From the NCBI GenBank assembly GCA_938041335.1, contig CALIAF010000054.1:1-52499 (forward strand): a stretch of DNA of 52,499 bases, read 5' to 3'. The DNA is from an uncultured Ulvibacter sp. (GTDB lineage: Bacteria; Bacteroidota; Bacteroidia; Flavobacteriales; Flavobacteriaceae). The notes beneath the pieces are model-generated. The model had not been told where the DNA came from. It saw only the letters and a list, made by a program, of their open reading frames with translations, and did no database searches. Below, piece by piece: positions 8,081-16,523 of the stretch. The translations under genes and the position numbers were made by a program. The number at the start of each line of letters is the position of its first letter. Within the stretch, counting starts at the first letter, position 1.

Positions 8081-10399
8081 ATGAAAAAACAAATTACTTT
8101 ACTATATACCTTAACAGCAATTATTGTTGGGTGTTTAGGAGCAAAAGCTCAAGATCTTTATGATATCAATACAATTCAAACCATAGAGATTGTATTCGCT
8201 CAGGCTAACTGGGATGCGCTATTAGATACAGAGAAGGCCGGAGACAACAATTATACTGAGGCAGAATCTGTAACTATTAACGGAGAGCTTTTTGAACAAG
8301 TAGGTGTAAAGTATAAAGGGAATAGCTCTTATAATCCAAATTCTAATAAAAACCCATTTCATATTGAGTTAGATACTTATGTAGATCAAGACTATGATGG
8401 TTATAAAGACATTAAGCTCGCCAATGTTTATTTTGACCCTTCTTTTGTAAGAGAAACAATTTCATATAACATAGCAAGGCAGTATATGGACGCTCCAGAA
8501 GCAAATTATGCAAATGTATATGTAAATGGAAATTTAATGGGATTATACACAAACACAGAGGCCATTACTAAAACTTTTGTAGATGATAGATTCGGCTCTA
8601 AAGACAATGCTTTTTTTAGCTGTAGTCCTCCGGCAGGGGCAGGTCCGCAGGGTAATGATTTTCCTAATCTCGAATATCTAGGTACAAATATTAATAATTA
8701 TGTAGATGCCTACGAGATTAAGTCTGATGATGATGAAGATCCGTCTGTCGCAGTAGATCACTGGAACGACTTGATTGAACTTACGGACATCTTAGATAGC
8801 GATATCGCAAATATCGAGTCTGTTATTGATGTTGATAGGGCTTTATGGATGTTGGCGTTCAATAATGTTTTAGTTAACCTTGATAGTTATATTGGGAGGT
8901 TTAAACAAAATTACTATTTGTATCAAACTGAATTTGATGTTTTTAACCCCGTAGTTTGGGATTTAAATATGTCTTTCGGAACCTTTAGTGATACAGGTGA
9001 AGGAGGTGGACCTCAAGGTGGATTAAACTCAACGACTGAGAAAGCAGAAATGGATCATTTATTACACGATACAAATGCAGATTTTCCATTGGTCTCAAAG
9101 CTTCTTGCTGTACCTCGTTATAAGAAAATGTACTTAGCACATTATAAAACTATTCTTACCGAGAATATTACAAACTCTGCTTACTTAACCATGGCTAATG
9201 ATTATCAGGCAATAATAGATGTCGCAGTTCAGGCAGATACAAATAAGTTTTATAGCTATGCTCAGTTTTTAGGTAATATAGATACGGATTACTCTTTAGG
9301 GATGAACACGGCTGCTGGACTTCAAAACTTAATGGATGCCCGTGGCACTTATTTATCTGGCCTTTCAGATTTTACAACTACGCAACCTTCAATAACTAAT
9401 CTCGCCGTATCAAGCACAGATATTACGGTAGGAGATGAGGTGACATTTACCGCAACAGTATTAAACAATAATGCTAATGCTGTTTTTATGGGCTATAGAA
9501 CGAATCAACACGCGCCTTTTACAAGTGTAGCAATGTTTGATGATGGTGCACATAATGACGGTGCAGCAGGTGACAACGTATATGGGGCTGATTATACAGT
9601 AACTAATGATTATATGCAGTATTATTTTTATGCAGAGAATAACAATATTGGTGTGTTTTCTCCTGCAAGAGCGCAGCACGAATTTTATACAATCAACGCA
9701 TTTTACACACCTCTATCAGTGGGAGATCTTGTGATAAATGAGATAATGGCTTCAAATGAAACTAACACCGCAGATCAAGATGGCGAGTTTGATGATTGGT
9801 TAGAATTATATAATAATAGTGATGAAACAGTAAGTCTTGATGGCTTATATTTATCTGATGATCCAGACGATTTATTAGTATGGGAGTTTCCAGATGGTCT
9901 TTCACTTGCTCCAGATAGTTACCTGATCGTATGGTGTGATAAAGATGAAGATCAAGAAGGGCTCCATGCAGACTTAAAGTTTTCTTCTGGCGGTGAGAGT
10001 GCTATTCTATCTTATGCAGACGGCACGATTATAGAAAATATTGAGTTTGGTGAACAAGAAGATGATATGGGTTATGCAAGAATACCAAACGGGACAGGAG
10101 ATTTTATAATAAAGCAAGCCACTTTTGGTATTAACAATGAGATTGTTTTGGGTACAGAGAGTAGTTTACTTACCTCGGAAATAGTCTATTTTCCAAACCC
10201 TGCCAATACTGTTTTAAACATAGAAAACAGAGAGGGCCGCATAACTTCTGTAGAAGCACATTCAGTTTTAGGACAGTTGTTGTTTTCTGAAACGTATAGC
10301 ACGTCATCATTAATCTCAATAGATGTGTCTAGCTTTTCTAAAGGAACGTATTTCTTTACCATTAATAATAGTCAAGTGATTAAGGTATTGAAGAATTAA
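8081..10399 (+). CDS. CotH-kinase / lamin-tail domain protein with T9SS tail
   Basis: Secreted 772-residue protein. A signal peptide (GAKA-Q, about 1-23) precedes a CotH-like domain with GVKYKGNSSY, KNPFHIELD, NVYVNGNLMGLY and WDLNMSFG in family order; CotH proteins in spore formers are atypical protein kinases. An Ig-like segment (about 440-540) follows, then a lamin-tail domain (about 548-680, LVINEIMASN...DWLELYNN). The last ~70 residues (FPNPANTVLNIEN to IKVLKN) are a type A T9SS sorting domain, so the protein should reach the cell surface or medium. The Asp-rich CotH part suggests divalent cation binding. It ends the EF-hand/YHYH/SCO block and has its own terminator. Confidence 0.88.
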   Translation: MKKQITLLYTLTAIIVGCLGAKAQDLYDINTIQTIEIVFAQANWDALLDTEKAGDNNYTEAESVTINGELFEQVGVKYKGNSSYNPNSNKNPFHIELDTYVDQDYDGYKDIKLANVYFDPSFVRETISYNIARQYMDAPEANYANVYVNGNLMGLYTNTEAITKTFVDDRFGSKDNAFFSCSPPAGAGPQGNDFPNLEYLGTNINNYVDAYEIKSDDDEDPSVAVDHWNDLIELTDILDSDIANIESVIDVDRALWMLAFNNVLVNLDSYIGRFKQNYYLYQTEFDVFNPVVWDLNMSFGTFSDTGEGGGPQGGLNSTTEKAEMDHLLHDTNADFPLVSKLLAVPRYKKMYLAHYKTILTENITNSAYLTMANDYQAIIDVAVQADTNKFYSYAQFLGNIDTDYSLGMNTAAGLQNLMDARGTYLSGLSDFTTTQPSITNLAVSSTDITVGDEVTFTATVLNNNANAVFMGYRTNQHAPFTSVAMFDDGAHNDGAAGDNVYGADYTVTNDYMQYYFYAENNNIGVFSPARAQHEFYTINAFYTPLSVGDLVINEIMASNETNTADQDGEFDDWLELYNNSDETVSLDGLYLSDDPDDLLVWEFPDGLSLAPDSYLIVWCDKDEDQEGLHADLKFSSGGESAILSYADGTIIENIEFGEQEDDMGYARIPNGTGDFIIKQATFGINNEIVLGTESSLLTSEIVYFPNPANTVLNIENREGRITSVEAHSVLGQLLFSETYSTSSLISIDVSSFSKGTYFFTINNSQVIKVLKN

Positions 10400-10415
10400 G
10401 AATTTAAATACTTTC

Positions 10416-10457
10416 AAATAGAAAAAGCTTCGCACATCTGCGAAGCTTTTTCTATTT
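10416..10457. terminator. Bidirectional terminator, cotH-like / TIGR02757
   Basis: A perfect 19-bp stem (10416-10434 with 10439-10457) with a 4-base loop and A/T-rich flanks lies between two convergent genes and can serve both. Confidence 0.88.
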
Positions 10458-10477
10458 AATTTTGTTTTTGAAACCTT

Positions 10478-11239
10478 TCAAAACGTCTCAAAAGCACCAA
10501 GCCCAAATAATGCAAAATCATACTTCACAGGATCTAAGGGGTCTAATTTTCTCAGCGCCGCGTCAAGCTCAAATAATGCTTTCCCATCATTTTGTTTTCG
10601 TTTAAGAAGTTTGAGTTCTCTTGCTATTCTGCCGCTATGCACATCTAATGGGCAAGATAGGGTAGAAGGGGAGATAGAATTCCATACGCCAAAATCTACT
10701 CCGTTAGTATCGTTACGCACCATCCAGCGCAAGTACATGTTAATCCTTTTAGCAGCAGAGTTTTTCAAAGGATCGCTCACGTGTTTTTGAGTTCTTTGTT
10801 GATGCGGTAAAGAAAAAAATGTTTTCTTAAAAGCCGTAATAGCCGGTTGGGTTGACGTTTCCGAAGTATGTAAAGAAAACACCTTTTCTAATCCCTCTTG
10901 GTTTTTGTAGATATGTTGCAATGCAATAAAGAAATAATGCAAGTCTCCTGCATTAAAAGTACGGTGTACAAAATTGAGGTGGCTGCCATCTTTTTTATCA
11001 TATTCCATCACAAAGTCAAAAGGAGAATTACCCATAATGTCACAAAGTTGGTGACCATTCTTGATAATGCTTTTTCGATTACCCCAGGCAATGGTGGCCA
11101 TTAAAAACCCAATAATCTCAATGTCTTCTTTGAGCGTAAAAAGATGAGGTATTTGTATAGGATCAGTTTCTATAAAACGCGGGCTATTATAAAGCGCTAC
11201 TTTTTCGTCCAGGTACTCCTTGAGTAAAGCCCGTTTCAT
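10478..11239 (-). CDS. TIGR02757 (DUF2400) family protein
   Basis: Cytoplasmic protein of 253 residues of the DUF2400/TIGR02757 family, recognised from the start KRALLKEYLDEKVALYN, the FLMATIAWGNRKSI block near 45-60, FVHRTFNAGD, and the C-terminal LSCPLDVHSGRIARELKLLKRKQND and LDPVKYDFALFGLGAFE. The last segments resemble helix-hairpin-helix DNA glycosylase elements, so a nucleic-acid role is possible, but none is established to my knowledge. Its ATG directly follows the TAA of the LolD-like gene, so the two are translationally coupled, although no functional link is evident. Confidence 0.85.
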   Translation of the reverse strand: MKRALLKEYLDEKVALYNSPRFIETDPIQIPHLFTLKEDIEIIGFLMATIAWGNRKSIIKNGHQLCDIMGNSPFDFVMEYDKKDGSHLNFVHRTFNAGDLHYFFIALQHIYKNQEGLEKVFSLHTSETSTQPAITAFKKTFFSLPHQQRTQKHVSDPLKNSAAKRINMYLRWMVRNDTNGVDFGVWNSISPSTLSCPLDVHSGRIARELKLLKRKQNDGKALFELDAALRKLDPLDPVKYDFALFGLGAFETF

Positions 11240-11893
11240 TTAGCTAATAATCTTGCCATCCTGCATCACTAATTTGCGGTCTGCCATATTTGCTAGTTCC
11301 TCATTATGAGTAACAATAACAAAGGTTTGACCAAACTCATCTCGCAATTTAAAAAAGAGGTTGTGTAGGTTTTCTGCACTCTCACTGTCTAGATTACCAC
11401 TAGGTTCATCTGCCAGAATAATGGACGGATTATTAATAAGCGCTCTAGCGACTGCCACGCGCTGTTGTTCACCTCCAGATAACTCATTGGGTTTATGACT
11501 CGCTCTATGAGATACCCCTAGAAAAGATAATAATTCTTTAGCACGTTTTTCTGCTTCTGCTTTAGGTGTCTTTTTTATAAAGGCTGGGATACATACATTT
11601 TCTAAAGCCGTAAACTCAGGTAATAGTCGATGAAACTGAAAAATAAAGCCTAGATTTTCATTTCTGAAACGCGCCAGTTCTTTATTGTCTAGTGCCGTTA
11701 AGGGTGTCTTGTTAATAGTTAAATGACCCTGAGGAAACGTATCTAATGTGCCAAGAATATGCAGTAATGTAGTTTTACCTGCACCAGAAGCACCAACTAT
11801 AGATACTATTTCGCCTTTTTTAATATGAAGATCTACACCTTTTAATACGTGGAGATCACCGTAAAATTTATGAATATTTTCTACTAAAATCAT
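11240..11893 (-). CDS. ABC transporter ATPase, LolD-like
   Basis: ATP-binding subunit of 217 residues of the LolD/MacB type. Walker A GASGAGKT is at 34-41, the Q loop lies in [18 protein letters not shown], the signature is [15 protein letters not shown], Walker B is [12 protein letters not shown] and the switch His is in [10 protein letters not shown]. LolD family members power lipoprotein release or MacB-like export together with a FtsX-type permease. No permease is adjacent; the permease at 28679-29920 is far away and need not be its partner. I leave the symbol empty for that reason. Transcribed with the TIGR02757 gene. Confidence 0.9.
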   Translation of the reverse strand: MILVENIHKFYGDLHVLKGVDLHIKKGEIVSIVGASGAGKTTLLHILGTLDTFPQGHLTINKTPLTALDNKELARFRNENLGFIFQFHRLLPEFTALENVCIPAFIKKTPKAEAEKRAKELLSFLGVSHRASHKPNELSGGEQQRVAVARALINNPSIILADEPSGNLDSESAENLHNLFFKLRDEFGQTFVIVTHNEELANMADRKLVMQDGKIIS

Positions 11894-11951
11894 AGGCTAT
11901 CTTAAAAAACGAAAGTACCGATTAAAGATTGTACAACAAAATCTGTTCAGG

Positions 11952-14369
11952 TTAAGAATCTTTTTTAAATAAATATTTAACATTATTATAATCTATAAAA
12001 TAAGTAAAACGCAGTGATACAGTGTGTTGTACAGGTTGCGAAAACAAATCACCTAAGCTTTCTGTATACCCAATATTTGATAGCTCATTAGAATTAAAAA
12101 TCTGATTGCGATACAACAAAGAAGCTTCACTGCCCGGAGCAAAACGCCATCGGTAACTTAGGTCTAGATTCCAGATATTAAAGTTTGTGTTTGGGTTATT
12201 TTCAGAGATATCGTAATCTGTTATATTTCGTGTGCCGTTATCATTAAGATTAAAAAAGATATTATCGTCATAATTAACCGCTGTCCAGAAATTTCTAAAA
12301 CGCAAGCTCAAGGCTTTATATGGGTCAAAATTATAGCTTGTTTGTATGCTATTTTCAACACTGGTGATATCTCTTTGCCCAAAAAACACATCTGTTTCTG
12401 AATTGTCTATATAACCAAATTGATTATTTCTAGATGAAAAGTCCGTAGAAAAAACGACAAGCATCTTATCTGAAAAACGATATCTAGGGGAGACATTTAA
12501 TGAAAATGTATTTTGTGGTCCTTCATTTGAGTAGCTATGATTTGAACGAACATCAATAGCAAACTGTTTACGATAGTCAGTTGAGATAAATGCTCTAGCT
12601 CCTTGAGTGCTCTCAAAAGTTACAAATTTACCTGTAACTCGAGGTTCAAAGTAGTCATCACTTGCTGTCCTGTAAAAGAAACCACCACCAAAAGCAAAGC
12701 GTGATTTTAAGGCAAAAAAATGATTAAAATCATAAGAATCCCCTGTACTCACATTAGGATCAAATAAACGTCTATGACGATAGGTAAACCCTAACCGAAA
12801 CCTATTAAAAGTCTCTGTAGGCTCAAAAATTTGATAGGATAAGCCACCTACAAAGTTGTTAAAGTTGTTTCTAAAATTGACGCCAAGATCATTGATGTCA
12901 AAAGTTTTGTTTGCAAAATCATGGCCTACTCTCCATCTTACTTTTCCTTTTGTACTCGCTAAATCAAGCTCGGTTTGTACGCCTTGTTGAAAACCTTCTG
13001 CTCGGTGCACATTACTCATAATGGCACGACCAGAGGTGTTAAAGGTATTATCCTTATCAGATACGTCAAAGACAAATCCAGTGGTATTAGCATCTCTAAA
13101 ACTACCTTCTCGAGTTACATTTGTATTTATTAATGAAACACTAGAATTTCCATTAAACTGCTGGTCAAGTACAAATACGTTATAGTTAGTTAATGGTTCT
13201 ACAAGAACTTCTCTAATGGTACCTGTTTCAATATTTTCTACAGTTGCATAAGTTTTCTCTGTTATTGCATTAAAAAAACCAACACCTAACTGGTCTTTTG
13301 TTCTTCCAGAAATCTTTAGTGCATTTAAAAGATTTACACGATCTGGAAAATTTGTTATTTCTTCATTTTCTTCTAGATCTGTCACAGATCCAGAAGGACC
13401 ACCACCCACACGTCTAGAAAAGAAGACTCTACCTTTATTAAAGAGCTCAATACCTTCTGTAAAAAACTGGCGTTGTTCAGAAAAAGTCTGTTCAAAAGGG
13501 CCAAGGTTTAAAATAACATTATCAAAAGCAGCTTGTCCAAAATCTGGAATCAACGTTGCGTCTAGTGTAAAGCTATCACTTAGGCCATATTTTACATCGA
13601 GGCCTGCAGAGAAATTAGTATTTGTGTCGCCATCAAAAGAGCCAACAACACCTTGAGCAAAAGGAAATAAAGTTAAGCGTACTGGAGGGTCAATACCATC
13701 TACACCAGTGATTAAAGCATTATAGAGTGTTTGTCTTCCTACCTGATTATCTACAGGACTAAAAGAATGCGTTTCATTAATACGTCGTATTTGTCTGTAA
13801 AAATTAATACTCCAGTCCTGTACTGCTACTTCAGGAAACCTTAAGGCATTATAAGGAATTCTAAACTCTGCATACCAACCTTTGGTGTCTTTAGTTATTC
13901 TTCCTTCCCAAACCACATTATAACCCACATCTTCATTATTTTGAGAAATTTTTGTGTCTACAATAGTACCCGCACTAGTAATCCCAAAACGAGTTTCATT
14001 AATCCCATCATTATAGGTATTAAGACCTAAGGCAAACAAATCTGCTTGACCGCCAAGATCATCACGTTGCCTAAACTCACTTAGTATCGCAGAAGGATCA
14101 GGATCGTACATATACCCAGCGATGTAAACAGCTTTATCATCATAGGCAAATTGAATCTCTGTAGTGAAATCCTTTGGTATTTCTCCTTCAATCCCAGGTT
14201 CTAACATGTTAAAGTCGCCATATTTTGGAATGACACTCCAAACCGCATCATCTAGAATACCATCAATTTTAGGGGCATTTGTAATACGAGTGGCGTTAAT
14301 TATCTTTTTGTCTTGGCAGTACGTATTAATGGAAAGTAAAAGAAAAAAAGATGCTATAAAAAATCTCAT
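11952..14369 (-). CDS. DUF5916 outer-membrane protein with CBM9-like N-terminus
   Basis: Exported 805-residue protein. The signal peptide ends near NTYCQ. Residues about 25-215 form a carbohydrate-binding-family-9-like sandwich (ATRITNAPKIDGILDDAVW at its start, WSINFYRQIRR near its end). The remainder is the DUF5916 region: alternating hydrophobic strands rich in aromatic residues and ending in an aromatic-hydrophobic strand (HTVSLRFTYFIDYN), as in outer-membrane beta barrels. The ligand and reaction are unknown. It stands alone between the LolD-like gene and the 459-base gap. A TAGTTTTG box on the minus strand (14415-14422) could be its -7 element. Confidence 0.8.
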   Translation of the reverse strand: MRFFIASFFLLLSINTYCQDKKIINATRITNAPKIDGILDDAVWSVIPKYGDFNMLEPGIEGEIPKDFTTEIQFAYDDKAVYIAGYMYDPDPSAILSEFRQRDDLGGQADLFALGLNTYNDGINETRFGITSAGTIVDTKISQNNEDVGYNVVWEGRITKDTKGWYAEFRIPYNALRFPEVAVQDWSINFYRQIRRINETHSFSPVDNQVGRQTLYNALITGVDGIDPPVRLTLFPFAQGVVGSFDGDTNTNFSAGLDVKYGLSDSFTLDATLIPDFGQAAFDNVILNLGPFEQTFSEQRQFFTEGIELFNKGRVFFSRRVGGGPSGSVTDLEENEEITNFPDRVNLLNALKISGRTKDQLGVGFFNAITEKTYATVENIETGTIREVLVEPLTNYNVFVLDQQFNGNSSVSLINTNVTREGSFRDANTTGFVFDVSDKDNTFNTSGRAIMSNVHRAEGFQQGVQTELDLASTKGKVRWRVGHDFANKTFDINDLGVNFRNNFNNFVGGLSYQIFEPTETFNRFRLGFTYRHRRLFDPNVSTGDSYDFNHFFALKSRFAFGGGFFYRTASDDYFEPRVTGKFVTFESTQGARAFISTDYRKQFAIDVRSNHSYSNEGPQNTFSLNVSPRYRFSDKMLVVFSTDFSSRNNQFGYIDNSETDVFFGQRDITSVENSIQTSYNFDPYKALSLRFRNFWTAVNYDDNIFFNLNDNGTRNITDYDISENNPNTNFNIWNLDLSYRWRFAPGSEASLLYRNQIFNSNELSNIGYTESLGDLFSQPVQHTVSLRFTYFIDYNNVKYLFKKDS

Positions 14370-14379
14370 CGTGAAGTAA

Positions 14380-14838
14380 TGGTTGCTGTTGTTATTGGGC
14401 TGTTATGGATTTCACAAAACTAACATTTAACAATTAGTTAGGTATTAATAAAAAGTTAAAAGGAAGCTCATTTCCGAAGCAAGTATATTATGTCGTATTT
14501 TTGTACGGCTGCGGTAAGTGAAAATGAGATAGGGGTACTTGTGGCAGATTGTTTTGTAGCAATGAGGTAGATTTACACTATTTTGATGCACTACTAAAAG
14601 TGATCTCCGTTTCTACCCGAGGGCATTATTTAATATTAGACTCATCAAGAAGAATTAAGAGAATTAAAGTCATGCAGAAGGGATAGATTGACGTTTGATC
14701 CTGCTGTTAAATCACTTGCAATTTTGCTTGAAGAGTTTTTTACAGCCAAAATAAAGATGCACCAGAATGTCAATTTTCAAGTACTTTAAAAGTGGTAAAA
14801 ATAAAAAAAATCTATTCAGATAAATTAAAACGAAAATA
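14380..14838 (+). pseudogene. Intergenic stretch with possible decayed coding remnant
   Basis: There is no intact gene in these 459 bases. A TTTC-N21-TATTTTTG promoter-like pair lies at 14471-14503. Downstream, open segments run in three frames in turn: about 14500-14570 (ending FVAMR), about 14562-14685 (VDLHYFDALLKVISVSTRG and on), and about 14641-14786 (SCRRDRLTFDPAVKSLAILL and on, ending with a stop). This pattern is what a frameshifted gene would look like, but I recognise no family and it could be chance. The alternative is a long folE leader. Confidence 0.2.
14471..14503 (+). promoter_or_regulatory. Candidate Bacteroidota-type promoter
   Basis: TTTC at 14471-14474, a 21-base spacer, then TATTTTTG at 14496-14503 (TAnnTTTG). 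It would start a transcript near 14508, giving folE a leader of about 330 bases, or it belonged to the decayed sequence. Confidence 0.3.
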
Positions 14839-15438
14839 ATGGGTTCTTATAAATATTACGAAGAATATAACGAAGAAGTTACAGACGATCTTAAAAACAA
14901 TTTTAGCAATATTTTAAAAGGTATTGGCGAAGATGTTAAGAGAGAAGGTATTGTTAAAACACCTGAACGCGCAGCAAAAGCGATGCAGTTTCTAACTTCT
15001 GGACATTGTCAAGATCCCGCAGAAATTTTACAAAGTGCCATGTTTGCAGAAGACTATAACGACATGGTGATTATCAAAGATATCGAGTTGTACTCCTTGT
15101 GTGAGCATCACATATTACCATTTTTTGGTAAAGCACATATCGCCTATATACCCAACGGCCATATAGTAGGATTGAGTAAAATACCAAGAGTGGTTGATGT
15201 TTTTGCAAGAAGATTGCAGGTTCAAGAACGATTGACTCATGATATTTTAGAATGTATAAATGATACCTTAAAACCAAAAGGTGTTGCTGTTGTCATTGAG
15301 GCTTCACATATGTGTATGATGATGCGTGGCGTGCAAAAACAGAATAGTGTAACTACTACTTCTGGATTTAGAGGCCAGTTTGAAAAAATTGAAACACGTA
15401 ACGAGTTTTTAAAACTCATAAGCAACGACTTGTCTTAG
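14839..15438 (+). CDS. folE: GTP cyclohydrolase I
   Basis: Converts GTP to 7,8-dihydroneopterin triphosphate, the first step of tetrahydrofolate (and in some routes queuosine or pterin cofactor) synthesis. Cytoplasmic, homodecamer in the family. All three zinc ligands are present: C88 and H91 in [12 protein letters not shown] and C159 in [33 protein letters not shown] and GFRG complete the active site. At 199 residues it is slightly shorter than the E. coli enzyme (222), the difference being at the N-terminus, which is normal for this class. No operon partner; the next gene has its own promoter-like site. Confidence 0.96.
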   Translation: MGSYKYYEEYNEEVTDDLKNNFSNILKGIGEDVKREGIVKTPERAAKAMQFLTSGHCQDPAEILQSAMFAEDYNDMVIIKDIELYSLCEHHILPFFGKAHIAYIPNGHIVGLSKIPRVVDVFARRLQVQERLTHDILECINDTLKPKGVAVVIEASHMCMMMRGVQKQNSVTTTSGFRGQFEKIETRNEFLKLISNDLS

Positions 15439-15533
15439 TGGTGAACTGGGAGCGATGAGATTTGAGTGTTGTATTGTTTTTTAGCTTCAAGTCTTTAGTC
15501 ACAATTTTTCGCCCAAAGGCGGTACATACTTTT

Positions 15534-15548
15534 TGGTATGCTTCTTGC
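15534..15548 (+). promoter_or_regulatory. Sigma-54-like promoter (-24/-12)
   Basis: TGGTATG-N4-TTGC matches the sigma-54 consensus TGGCACG-N4-TTGC except for two C-to-T changes, with the invariant GG and GC exactly 12 bases apart. A start near 15560 leaves a ~24-base leader before ATG 15584. Flanking inverted repeats CATAC/GTATG (15526-15541) and GTACATA/TATGTAC (15522-15557) overlap it. Read by eye; genome background not tested. Confidence 0.4.
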
Positions 15549-15583
15549 GTTATGTACAGTGTAACAAACTATAACACAACACT

Positions 15584-15892
15584 ATGATTACGAATAAATA
15601 CGACATTTTAAAAAAAGGATTACTCTATGATGCGATCGGGATGCTCTCTATGGCAATACCAGTTGTAGGTCCTTTCTTAGATATACTTTGGGCTCCTTTT
15701 GCAGCAAAAAAAATGGGTGATATGTATGAAGGTGAAGCTGGAAAAATAGCATCTGTAATCGTATTTGTTGAAGAAATTATACCAATGACAGACTTTGTGC
15801 CAACATTTACCTTAATGTGGCTATACACCTTTGTCTGGAAAGGCGAAAGCGTAAAAACACCTCAAACAATAGAAGTAGAGGTTAACGAATAA
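15584..15892 (+). CDS. Small conserved-looking membrane protein
   Basis: Protein of 102 residues that I cannot assign to a named family. Two hydrophobic stretches are visible: about 12-40 (GLLYDAIGMLSMAIPVVGPF and on, Gly/Pro-containing) and about 55-88 (IASVIVFVEEIIP...TFTLMWLYTFVW). The ends are charged, and the C-terminus is acidic (EVEVNE). The alternation of Pro and Gly with hydrophobic residues suggests a two-helix inner-membrane protein. Its own promoter-like site and a strong terminator make it a single-gene unit. A sigma-54 promoter, if real, would hint at a stress or envelope response. Confidence 0.7.
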   Translation: MITNKYDILKKGLLYDAIGMLSMAIPVVGPFLDILWAPFAAKKMGDMYEGEAGKIASVIVFVEEIIPMTDFVPTFTLMWLYTFVWKGESVKTPQTIEVEVNE

Positions 15893-15930
15893 AAAAAAAA
15901 TCCCGAGATAGAATCTCGGGATTTTTTTTT
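15892..15930. terminator. Bidirectional terminator
   Basis: Stem AAATCCCGAGAT paired with ATCTCGGGATTT around a 3-base loop, with A and T tracts on both sides, between convergent genes (ends 15892 and 15943). Confidence 0.92.
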
Positions 15931-15942
15931 AATTGTATTCAT

Positions 15943-16497
15943 CTAGTCTTCAATAGTAAGATTAAAAGTGACAGATACATCTGTCTCTCCACCAGCATTT
16001 GCTAAGGTCCCATCGTTTGGCTTAGTAGGCTCGTGACGTAATGTTACATTAAGTGTTCCAGTGCTTGCAGTGCTTGTGTCTAATGTGAATATGGTACCCA
16101 ATGGATTTCCATCACTGTCAAAGTTACCATAAGTAGTCATGGCATCAAGACCACCACCTGCAGTATAAAACACTTGGTGCTCCTCAGCTTCTTCAACCAC
16201 CTCTAGTGTGATATCATCTGCTGGTGTCTCTGTTTGATTCAAAAATTGAACCGTACCTGCATAAGCAGTACCAGACTTTAAATTTCCGGATACATCAAGT
16301 ACGGGTGCGTTTGGACCATCACCATCAAGATCAATAGATGATAAGGTTACATTTCCTTGATCACTAATAAGATTTACTAGAACCGTCGTTATTACTTCCT
16401 CTTCATTTACTGGTTCTGGAGTATCATCATCTCCATTACAACTTGACATGAATATTGTTAATAATACTGTTGGTATTATATATTTTAGATTTTTCAT
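15943..16497 (-). CDS. Lipoprotein paired with TonB receptor
   Basis: Lipoprotein of 184 residues, lipobox SSC (Cys20), acidic linker (NGDDDTPEPVNEEE), then an all-beta domain with EEAEEHQVFY near 115 and VTLRHEPTKPNDG near 158. In Flavobacteriia proteins with these EEHQ.FY and LRHEP.K segments accompany TonB-dependent receptors and are sometimes labelled 'type 1 periplasmic binding fold superfamily'; that is recollection, not a search result. The conserved His/Glu residues fit a surface metal-binding lipoprotein. It is 26 bases downstream of the receptor gene and ends the operon at a strong terminator. Confidence 0.75.
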   Translation of the reverse strand: MKNLKYIIPTVLLTIFMSSCNGDDDTPEPVNEEEVITTVLVNLISDQGNVTLSSIDLDGDGPNAPVLDVSGNLKSGTAYAGTVQFLNQTETPADDITLEVVEEAEEHQVFYTAGGGLDAMTTYGNFDSDGNPLGTIFTLDTSTASTGTLNVTLRHEPTKPNDGTLANAGGETDVSVTFNLTIED

Positions 16498-16523
16498 TTT
16501 TATAAAATTTAAGTAATTGATTA

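Noticed and set aside
14590-14640. Possible second tRNA or structured RNA before folE
   Set aside because: I could not fold a cloverleaf or a convincing stem; the open segments suggest old coding sequence instead.
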